Source of the DNA: JBBDSH01 sp040905045
GTDB taxonomy: Bacteria > Pseudomonadota > Gammaproteobacteria > Eutrophobiales > Eutrophobiaceae
Direction of reading: 5' to 3'
DNA: 12,378 nucleotides
Assembly: GCA_040905045.1 (NCBI GenBank)
Contig: JBBDSH010000011.1
Location: 1 to 12,378 of the forward strand
How positions within the stretch are numbered: the stretch's first letter is position 1; every line of letters begins with the position of its first letter. The notes beneath the pieces were generated by a model. It was not told the origin of the DNA, did no database searches, and worked only from the letters and a program-made list of their open reading frames with translations. The position numbers and the translations under genes were made by a program. Below, piece after piece: positions 7,047 to 12,378 of this stretch.

Positions 7047-7173
7047 GAACACAGAGGATCACAGAGAGGAAAGAACATGACATATCAGGAGCCATCATGG
7101 CAGATTGATCGGCATGAAGATTTCCCATGCTGTTATTTACAATTATTCATTTCCTCTGTGTTTCTCTGTGTTC
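7047..7173. repeat. Long inverted repeat of CACAGAG units
   Basis: Left arm 7047-7072 (GAACACAGAG ... GAGGAAA) and right arm 7150-7173 are near-perfect reverse complements apart from a 2-nt length difference and two mismatches, around a 77-nt interior. Each arm holds two CACAGAG heptamers. The interior has no recognisable gene. Confidence 0.7.
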
Positions 7174-7195
7174 CCGGATCAAGTCCGGGACAGGC
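7173..7195 (+). repeat. CCCGG-stem/CAGGC repeat, copy 3 of 4
   Basis: CCCGGA, TCAAG loop and TCCGGG form a 6-bp stem, followed by ACAGGC. It abuts the right arm of the CACAGAG hairpin and ends 5 nt before the likely GTG start of the next gene, so its AGG (7192-7194) could serve as the ribosome site. Confidence 0.65.
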
Positions 7196-7200
7196 TCTCT

Positions 7201-8244
7201 GTGGCTAATACAATAACAGGCTGGGATATCGGCGGGGCGCATCTGAAGGTGGCCTGTATTGATGCGGCGGGGCGGCTGCTGTATGTGGAGCAGTTCGCAA
7301 CACCCCTGTGGCGGGGCGACGACGAGCTGGACAGGATACTGTCCGGAGTGCGGGAATTACTGGGAGGCGGGGCATCGCGTCACGTTGTCACCATGACCGC
7401 GGAACTGGCCGATTGCTTCCGCGATCGCCGCGACGGCGTGAACCGAATCCTGGCGTATTTCAGCCGTCATTTTCCCGCCGAGGACATCCGCGTCTATGCC
7501 GGCGAGGCGGGCCTGGTCGGCGTGGAGCAGGCGGATGAACTGTTCGAACACATTGCCTCCGCCAACTGGCTGGCCACGGCCGAATACCTGGCCGGGTTTT
7601 ACCGGGACGGCCTGCTGCTGGATATCGGCAGCACGACGACTGATATAATCCCGTTTGCCGCGGGCCGGCCGGTGCACACCGGCAAGACGGATCACCGTCG
7701 GCTGCAGACCGGCGAACTGGTCTATACCGGCATTGTCCGTACTCCGGTAATGGCGATAGTCGGAAAGGTCCCGTTTCGCGGCGTGTGGCAGGGCGTCGCC
7801 GCGGAGCACTTCGCCGTCATGGCGGATGTGTACCGGATCACGGGCCGGCTGCAGGAACAGCATGACCTGCAGGAGACGGCGGACGGCGCCGGCAAGAGCG
7901 TGGCGGACAGCATCCGGCGTCTGGCGCGCATGCTGGGCCTGGACGCGGACGATACCATCCCCCGCGAGGAATGGACGGCGCTGGCGCAATACATTGCCGA
8001 ACAACAGCGAATGATGATCAGCGAAGCCATTGAGCAAATCACAGCAGGGTTTGATAAACCGTTACCGGTTTTTATCGGCGCCGGTTGCGGCCGGTTTCTG
8101 TTGCCGGTTCTGGCGCAGGATGCCGATTGCCGGGTTGAGGATTTCGCCGCTCACCTGGAAACAGGTCCGTCACTGCATGACAAGGCGGGCGATAATGCCA
8201 CTGCCGTGTCCGTAGCCCGGCTGGCGTTCATGGAGCAGTCATGA
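7201..8244 (+). CDS. Hydantoinase/oxoprolinase-family protein (COG1548), MfnF-like
   Basis: A 347-residue ASKHA-fold protein. GWDIGGAHLKVACID (7-21) is the first phosphate-binding motif, LLLDIGSTTTDIIPF (138-152) the second, and FIGAGCGRFLLP (291-302) the adenosine-binding glycine motif. KTDHRRLQTGELVYTGIVRTP (162-182, quoted as the conserved core) is also typical. The family includes archaeal MfnF, which joins the aminomethylfuran diphosphate to glutamyl-tyramine. With MfnD- and MfnE-like neighbours, a matching step in bacterial methylofuran synthesis is likely. The frame is open from 7105, but the first 32 codons are repeat DNA. GTG 7201 is chosen because it falls just before the conserved start and has AGG 6 nt upstream. 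The stop overlaps the ATG of a 19-codon frame. Confidence 0.85.
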   Translation: MANTITGWDIGGAHLKVACIDAAGRLLYVEQFATPLWRGDDELDRILSGVRELLGGGASRHVVTMTAELADCFRDRRDGVNRILAYFSRHFPAEDIRVYAGEAGLVGVEQADELFEHIASANWLATAEYLAGFYRDGLLLDIGSTTTDIIPFAAGRPVHTGKTDHRRLQTGELVYTGIVRTPVMAIVGKVPFRGVWQGVAAEHFAVMADVYRITGRLQEQHDLQETADGAGKSVADSIRRLARMLGLDADDTIPREEWTALAQYIAEQQRMMISEAIEQITAGFDKPLPVFIGAGCGRFLLPVLAQDADCRVEDFAAHLETGPSLHDKAGDNATAVSVARLAFMEQS

Positions 8245-8300
8245 AGAGCACCCATCTGAAGCTGTTTGAAATCAATGAAGCGAAAAATGTTGGCGGTTAA
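8241..8300 (+). CDS. Possible 19-residue peptide overlapping the COG1548 gene stop
   Basis: The sequence ATGA at 8241-8244 carries the start of this frame and the stop of the upstream gene, an arrangement typical of translational coupling. The product, MKSTHLKLFEINEAKNVGG, matches nothing I recognise. A repeat begins 38 nt later, so this could be the remnant of a gene cut by repeat insertion, or chance. Low confidence. Confidence 0.2.
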   Translation: MKSTHLKLFEINEAKNVGG

Positions 8301-8338
8301 TTACAATTCGCGGCCGCATCCGCAGGGCATAAAGGTGG

Positions 8339-8409
8339 CCGCTCCCACATCCGGAGCTTTGTTCCGGTGGAAGAACGGAGGTTGTGGGAGGCCCGACCAC
8401 GGGCCGAAT
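8339..8409 (+). repeat. 71-bp dispersed repeat, copy A
   Basis: This segment aligns without gaps to the reverse complement of 10697-10767, with 55 of 71 positions identical; the last 21 positions differ at one site. It starts CCGCTCCCACA and ends GGCCCGACC.CGGGCCGAAT. CTCCCACA and TGTGGGAG inside it form an inverted pair, and GGCCCG/CGGGCC a second hairpin. It fills most of the 159-nt spacer between the peptide frame and the kinase gene. Confidence 0.85.
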
Positions 8410-8459
8410 ACCAGTCAAGGTGTCTGTTACAAATTGGATAGACACTCCATAATTTCCTG

Positions 8460-9098
8460 ATGTGGGTCATTAAACTCGGCGGCAGCCTGCAGGACTCGGA
8501 ATGCCTGCAACCCTGGCTCGATGCCATTGCCGAACACGGCCGGGGCAGGGCGGTGGTCGTCCCCGGCGGCGGCCGCTTCGCCGACGCGATCCGCGAGGCC
8601 CAGCGGCGCTTCGGCTTCGACGACTCTGAAGCTCACCGCGGCGCCGTCCGGGCCATGGAGAAATTCGCGGCCCTGTTGTGTGATTGTCAGCCGCAACTGA
8701 TTCCTGTTCGGGACAGTGAGGCAATCCGGGGCGTTCTGAAGGACGGCGGCGTCCCTGTGTGGTTGCCGGCCGCAATGGTCCTCGATAATCCCGACATCCC
8801 GGAAAGCTGGGATGTGACCTCGGATTCCATCGCCCTGTGGCTGGCCCAGCAGCTGCAGGCGCAAGGACTGTTGCTGGTGAAATCCGTTGTCGTCGATGAG
8901 ATGAAGCCCCTGGATGAACTGGCGGCGGCCGGTGTTATCGACGCCTTCTTCCCGGAACTGTTCCAGCGGCAACCCGTGAACCTGGCCTGGTTTGTCGCGG
9001 AAAATGACAAAATGCTGGTGCAATTGCTGGATTATGGCGTCCCGCAGGTTCGTGTTGAGGAAAAGTCACTGGCGGTTCATCCGGTTGATACAAATTAA
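8460..9098 (+). CDS. Small amino-acid-kinase-fold protein, MfnE-like
   Basis: A 212-residue member of the amino acid kinase superfamily. VIKLGGSL (3-10) is the phosphate-binding strand and loop, VVVPGGGRFADAIR (32-45) the glycine-rich motif, WDVTSDSIALWLAQQL (117-132) the nucleotide and substrate region, and LLLVKS (137-142) the ATP-side strand. It is shorter than aspartokinase or acetylglutamate kinase and fits the archaeal-type kinases of COG2054. That group includes MfnE, which phosphorylates the aminomethylfuran phosphate to a diphosphate, the substrate for MfnF. The adjacent MfnF- and MfnD-like genes support this role, which is inference. ATG 8460 has no clear ribosome site, perhaps because the 71-bp repeat sits just upstream. 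There is no sign of truncation. Confidence 0.85.
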   Translation: MWVIKLGGSLQDSECLQPWLDAIAEHGRGRAVVVPGGGRFADAIREAQRRFGFDDSEAHRGAVRAMEKFAALLCDCQPQLIPVRDSEAIRGVLKDGGVPVWLPAAMVLDNPDIPESWDVTSDSIALWLAQQLQAQGLLLVKSVVVDEMKPLDELAAAGVIDAFFPELFQRQPVNLAWFVAENDKMLVQLLDYGVPQVRVEEKSLAVHPVDTN

Positions 9099-9113
9099 GA
9101 GTATTTTTATTTC

Positions 9114-9202
9114 GTCATGCTGGTGAAGACCAGCATCCAGTAGAATAAAGTGCGCCGGGGGCGCTCTTTAATTGACTGGATCCCGGCCTCCGCCGGGATG
9201 AC
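9114..9202. repeat. 89-bp compound palindrome (two inverted 27-bp repeats around a central stem)
   Basis: Copies 9114-9140 and the reverse complement of 9176-9202 share the frame GTCAT-stem-loop-stem-ATCCAG, with 20 of 27 positions identical. Six of the seven differences form three paired changes within the copy's own stem: GCTGGT/ACCAGC in one, CCCGGC/GCCGGG in the other. Between them AAAG.GCGCC (9147-9156), GGG and GGCGC.CTTT (9160-9169) make a third stem. It may also slow transcription leaving the kinase gene, although the T run is short. It resembles widespread GTCAT...ATCCAG intergenic repeats of proteobacteria. Confidence 0.8.
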
Positions 9203-9241
9203 CATGGCTTTGGCCTTGAACCGGGACAGGAATGGCGTTAC

Positions 9242-9273
9242 AAATAAAAACAGACCACCCTGGAGAAGGGTGG
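9242..9273 (-). terminator. Intrinsic terminator after nrdB
   Basis: Read on the - strand, CCACCCT, a 5-nt loop and AGGGTGG form a perfect 7-bp stem (9255-9273), followed by TCTGTTTTTATTTG. It lies about 105 nt downstream of the nrdB stop and probably ends the nrdAB transcript. Confidence 0.8.
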
Positions 9274-9291
9274 CCTGTATGGTGTAAGAAG

Positions 9292-9325
9292 GCCCGGCAC
9301 CCGGAAGAGGCGTGAGGTGCCGGGC
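9292..9325. repeat. Perfect 10-bp stem hairpin downstream of nrdB
   Basis: GCCCGGCACC (9292-9301) and GGTGCCGGGC (9316-9325) pair fully around a 14-nt loop. With the hairpin at 9329-9348 (AGCCAAGAT/ATCTTGGCT, 2-nt gap) and the terminator at 9255-9273 it makes three stems in a row in the nrdB 3' untranslated region. Neither of these two has a T run. Confidence 0.65.
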
Positions 9326-9378
9326 AATAGCCAAGATCCATCTTGGCTCCCCGCTAGGCGGTCACGATAATCAGGAAA

Positions 9379-10665
9379 TCAGTCCCAGGTCAGTGCACCT
9401 CCGGTCTGGTATTCGGTCACGCGCGTTTCAAAGAAGTTCTTCTCTTTCTTGAGGTCCATGACCTCGCTCATCCAGGGAAACGGGTTACTGGCGCCCGGGA
9501 ACTGCTCGGGCAGGCCGATCTGCGCGCAGCGCCGGTTGGCGATGAACTGCAGGTAGTCCTCGAACATGTTGGCGTTCAGGCCCAGCACGCCGCGCGGCAT
9601 GGTATCGATGGCGTACTTGGTCTCAAGGTCCACGGAGTCGCGGATGATCTCGATGATCTCGGCCTGGAATTCCGGCGTCCACAGATGCGGGTTCTCGATC
9701 TTGATCTGGTTGATGACGTCAATGCCGAAGTTCATGTGCATGGATTCGTCGCGCAGGATGTACTGGAACTGCTCGGCGCAGCCGGTCATCTTGTTGCGCC
9801 GGCCCATGGACAGCACCTGGACGAAACCGACGTAAAAGAAGATGCCCTCGAACACCACATAGAAGGCGATAAGATCCCGCAGCAGGCGCTGGTCGTCCTC
9901 CGGCGTGCCGGTATGGAAATTGGGATCGCCCAGGCTCTGGGTGAAACGCATGGCCCAGGAGGCCTTGTCGTGAATGGACGGCACCTCGCGGTACATATTG
10001 AAGACTTCCGCCTCGTCCAGACCCAGGGACTCCACGCAGTACTGGTAGGCATGGGTATGCAAGGCTTCCTCGAAGGCCTGGCGCAGCAGATACTGGCGGC
10101 ATTCGGGATTGGTGATATGCCGGTACACGGCCAGCACCAGGTTATTGGCCACCAGGGAATCGGCGGAGGAGAAGAAACCCAGGTTGCGCTTGATGATGGT
10201 GCGCTCGTCCTCGGTCAGGCCGTTGGGATCCTTCCACAGGGCGATGTCCGCGTTCATGTTGATCTCCTGCGGCATCCAGTGGTTGGCGCAGCCGTCCAGG
10301 TATTTCTGCCAGGCCCACTTGTACTTGAACGGCACCAGCTGATTCAGATCGGCGCGGCAGTTGATCATCTGCTTGTCGTCGACACTGATGCGGCCGGCAC
10401 CGAATTCCACTTCTTCCAGGCCGGTGGCGCCGTGCTGACCGTCGTCCACCTCATCGGCAGAAGGCGGCACGGCGGCGGGCGAGGGTACGTCCTGTACCTC
10501 CAGAGTATATTCATCGGCGTGCCGCGGCACGGTAATGTCGTCGTCTTCATCGCCGCCGAATCCCCGCAGGGACTCATTGACCACGGTTTGCGGTGTTTTC
10601 GGTTCTTCCTGCCAGTTCTGCCTCGGCTGAACGTTGGCTATCGGATCGTCCCAGTTAAATGCCAT
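9379..10665 (-). CDS. nrdB: Ribonucleoside-diphosphate reductase subunit beta (class I)
   Basis: Radical-generating subunit of aerobic ribonucleotide reductase, which supplies deoxyribonucleotides. The 428-residue product has the complete di-metal ligand set: D169 (in SSADSLVANN), E200 and H203 (FEEALHTHAY), E273 (VFEGIFF), and E307 and H310 (RDESMH). Y207 occupies the radical position. The C-terminal GALTWD tail should dock on NrdA. The first 90 or so residues form an acidic, low-complexity extension before GRISVDDKQMINCRADLNQL. Overall it resembles the group that includes the chlamydial R2 protein, but with the canonical Asp and Tyr. GAGGGG lies 8 nt before ATG 10665. It follows nrdA on the same strand after a 205-nt spacer holding repeats. 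Confidence 0.96.
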   Translation of the reverse strand: MAFNWDDPIANVQPRQNWQEEPKTPQTVVNESLRGFGGDEDDDITVPRHADEYTLEVQDVPSPAAVPPSADEVDDGQHGATGLEEVEFGAGRISVDDKQMINCRADLNQLVPFKYKWAWQKYLDGCANHWMPQEINMNADIALWKDPNGLTEDERTIIKRNLGFFSSADSLVANNLVLAVYRHITNPECRQYLLRQAFEEALHTHAYQYCVESLGLDEAEVFNMYREVPSIHDKASWAMRFTQSLGDPNFHTGTPEDDQRLLRDLIAFYVVFEGIFFYVGFVQVLSMGRRNKMTGCAEQFQYILRDESMHMNFGIDVINQIKIENPHLWTPEFQAEIIEIIRDSVDLETKYAIDTMPRGVLGLNANMFEDYLQFIANRRCAQIGLPEQFPGASNPFPWMSEVMDLKKEKNFFETRVTEYQTGGALTWD

Positions 10666-10696
10666 AACTTTTACCCCTCATTAAAATTTATTGTTC

Positions 10697-10767
10697 ATTC
10701 GGCCCGAGGTCGGGCCTCCTACAAGCTTCGTTTCTCCAGGCGGGCAAACCCCGGCTTGTGGGAGCGG
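10697..10767 (-). repeat. 71-bp dispersed repeat, copy B (inverted)
   Basis: Reverse complement of the 8339-8409 element at 55 of 71 positions, gapless. It lies inside the nrdA-nrdB spacer, 32 nt before the nrdB start, so it would be part of the nrdAB messenger. Confidence 0.85.
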
Positions 10768-10771
10768 CGAT

Positions 10772-10797
10772 CCCGGCCTACAACATGCCGGGACAGG
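10772..10797 (+). repeat. CCCGG-stem/CAGGC repeat, copy 4 of 4
   Basis: CCCGGC, a 9-nt loop and GCCGGG, followed by ACAGGCTC. It lies 4 nt from the 71-bp repeat and is itself flanked by GGAGCGGC (10761-10768) and GCCGCGATTC (10801-10810), suggesting one repeat nested in another. The rest of the spacer to 10870 shows no gene. Confidence 0.6.
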
Positions 10798-10870
10798 CTC
10801 TGCCGCGATTCATTAATCGGCGCGGGGCCTGTGCCGGACCCCGATCCGGTAGCGCGTCTCCTGCATTTGT

Positions 10871-12378
10871 TCATTGACAAGCTTCGCAATCCGGATCATC
10901 AATCGCACACGCCTTCGGTTCGGTCACATCTTCCGAATCGTAGTTGCGGTCCACCGCGGCGAGGCGGTTTTCGCGGCCGCCGGAGAGCGTGCTCTTTTCC
11001 ACATGCGTGGCGCCCATGCTGCGCAGGTAATAGGTGGTCTTGAGGCCGCGCACCCAGGCCAGTTTGTAGAGGTTGTCCAGTTTCTTGCCGTTGGGCTCGG
11101 ACATGTACAGGTTCAGGGACTGGGCCTGATCCAGCCACTTCTGCCGGCGCGATCCGGCTTCCACCAGCCAGCGCGGATCCATCTCGAAGGCGGAGGCGTA
11201 CAGTGCCTTGAGATCGCCGGGTATGCGGCTGATGGTTTGTACACTGCCGTCGTAGTACTTGAGATCGTTGACCATGACGTCGTCCCACAAACCGCGTTCC
11301 TTCAGATCCCGAACCAGATACGGATTCACCACGGTGAACTCGCCGGACAGGTTCGATTTTACGAACAGGTTCTGGTACGTGGGCTCGATGGACTGGCTGA
11401 CACCGCAGATGTTGGAGATGGTTGCCGTCGGCGCAATGGCCATGCAGTTGGAATTGCGCATGCCGATCTTTTTAATGCGTTCGCGCAGGGTTTCCCAATC
11501 CAGGGTTTGATCAAAGTTCACATCCAGGAAACCGCTGCGCCCTTCTTCCAGAAGGCGCAGGGAGTCGATGGGCAGGATGCCCCGGCTCCACAAGGAACCC
11601 TCGAAACTGGAATAGGCGCCGCGTTCCCCGGCCAGGCCGGAGGAGGCCTCGATGGCGTAATAGCTGACCGCCTCCATGCTGCGGTCGGCGAACTCCACCG
11701 CCTCTTCCGAGGCGTACGGCGTACGCAGCTTGTAGAGAGCGTCCTGGAAACCCATGATCCCCAGGCCCACGGGCCGGTGGCGCAGGTTGGAACGGCGCGC
11801 CTGCGGCACGCTGTAGTAGTTGTAATCGATAACGTTGTCCAGCATGCGCATGGCCGTGGTAATGGTCTTTTGCAGCTTGGCATGATCCAGGCCGTTCTCG
11901 TCGACGTGCTGGGCCAGGTTCACCGACCCCAGGTTGCACACCGCGATCTCCTCGTCGGAGGTGTTCAGGGTGATCTCCGTGCACAGGTTGGAGGAATGCA
12001 CCACGCCGGTATGCTGCTGCGGCGAACGCAGGTTGCAGGGATCCTTGAAGGTGATCCACGGATGCCCGGTTTCATAGAGCATGGACAGCATCTTGCGCCA
12101 CAGGTCGGCGGCCTTCATGGTCTTGAAGGTCTTGATTTTGCCCTGCCGCGCCATGTCCTCGTATTCGCAGTAACGCTTCTCGAATTCGGCCCCGGTCAGG
12201 TCGTGCAGGTCCGGTGTTTCATTGGGCGAGAACAGGGTCCAGTCGGCGTTTTCGCTGACGCGCTTCATGAACAGGTCCGGCACCCAGTTGGCGGTGTTCA
12301 TGTCGTGGGTGCGGCGGCGGTCATCGCCGGTGTTCTTGCGCAGCTCGATGAATTCCTCCACGTCCAGGTGCCAGGTCT
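10871..12378 (-). CDS. nrdA: Ribonucleoside-diphosphate reductase subunit alpha, 3' portion (partial)
   Basis: Catalytic subunit of class I ribonucleotide reductase; the N-terminal part lies beyond the right edge. The reading frame is open to 12378 and begins in TWHLDVEEFIELRKNTGDD, an internal conserved stretch, so the GTG at 12361 is an internal valine codon and not a start. NLCTEI carries the thiyl-radical cysteine (codon 11981-11983) and its N-x-C-x-E neighbours, and AVCNLGSVN the active-site disulphide cysteine (codon 11936-11938). LKTTYYLRSM has the radical-transfer tyrosine pair. The C-terminus DPDCEACQ supplies the mobile CxxC pair that re-reduces the active site. nrdB follows 205 nt downstream. 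Any N-terminal ATP cone cannot be judged. Confidence 0.96.
   Translation of the reverse strand, partial: TWHLDVEEFIELRKNTGDDRRRTHDMNTANWVPDLFMKRVSENADWTLFSPNETPDLHDLTGAEFEKRYCEYEDMARQGKIKTFKTMKAADLWRKMLSMLYETGHPWITFKDPCNLRSPQQHTGVVHSSNLCTEITLNTSDEEIAVCNLGSVNLAQHVDENGLDHAKLQKTITTAMRMLDNVIDYNYYSVPQARRSNLRHRPVGLGIMGFQDALYKLRTPYASEEAVEFADRSMEAVSYYAIEASSGLAGERGAYSSFEGSLWSRGILPIDSLRLLEEGRSGFLDVNFDQTLDWETLRERIKKIGMRNSNCMAIAPTATISNICGVSQSIEPTYQNLFVKSNLSGEFTVVNPYLVRDLKERGLWDDVMVNDLKYYDGSVQTISRIPGDLKALYASAFEMDPRWLVEAGSRRQKWLDQAQSLNLYMSEPNGKKLDNLYKLAWVRGLKTTYYLRSMGATHVEKSTLSGGRENRLAAVDRNYDSEDVTEPKACAIDDPDCEACQ

Noticed and set aside
7105..7200. A 32-residue N-terminal extension of the COG1548 protein.
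   Set aside because: These codons lie in the CACAGAG hairpin and the CCCGG repeat; the conserved phosphate motif sits right after GTG 7201.
8266..8460. A 64-codon + strand frame before the kinase gene.
   Set aside because: Most of it is the 71-bp repeat and its product has no protein-like features.
9685..11043. A 452-codon open frame on the + strand opposite nrdB and the end of nrdA.
   Set aside because: It runs antisense to conserved reductase genes and through the repeat spacer; its residues reflect reverse-complement codon bias.
12361..12378. GTG 12361 as the start of nrdA.
   Set aside because: The frame continues to the window edge and the sequence there is an internal conserved part of the family.

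Overview
The window looks like chromosomal DNA of a methylotrophic gammaproteobacterium, possibly a methanotroph. This is inferred from a block of tetrahydromethanopterin (H4MPT)-linked C1 genes beside a class Ia ribonucleotide reductase of proteobacterial type. Coding DNA is GC-rich, while intergenic spacers hold many hairpin-forming repeats. No methane or methanol oxidation gene is present, so the growth substrate is not shown directly.

Positions 218-4999 (+ strand) encode the H4MPT formaldehyde-oxidation branch. mptG makes the first committed intermediate of H4MPT. Fae joins formaldehyde to H4MPT, MtdB oxidises methylene-H4MPT to methenyl-H4MPT, and Mch hydrolyses that to formyl-H4MPT. A CitG-like gene of unsettled role lies between mch and fae. 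A strong intrinsic terminator follows fae (5049-5073).

Positions 5264-9098 hold a second group: a HisA-like protein (- strand), then an ATP-grasp ligase, a hydantoinase/oxoprolinase-type (COG1548) protein and a small amino-acid-kinase-fold protein (+ strand). The last three resemble the archaeal methanofuran enzymes MfnD, MfnF and MfnE. They probably build methylofuran, the carrier used by the formyltransferase/hydrolase complex that takes formyl groups from H4MPT. The fhc genes of that complex, mfnB and dmrA are not in the window.

Positions 9379-12378 (- strand) hold nrdB and the 3' portion of nrdA, which runs off the right edge. The cofactor block and nrdAB converge on a spacer with a compound palindrome and a nrdB terminator.

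The least described content is intergenic: a 137-bp element with 25-bp inverted termini, a 71-bp repeat present twice in opposite orientations, long imperfect hairpins built from short CGCAAAG/CACAGAG-type units, four copies of a CCCGG-stem/CAGGC element, and an 89-bp palindrome whose arms differ by paired compensatory changes. Several abut or overlap gene starts and stops. No rRNA, tRNA, CRISPR array, transposase or phage gene was seen.
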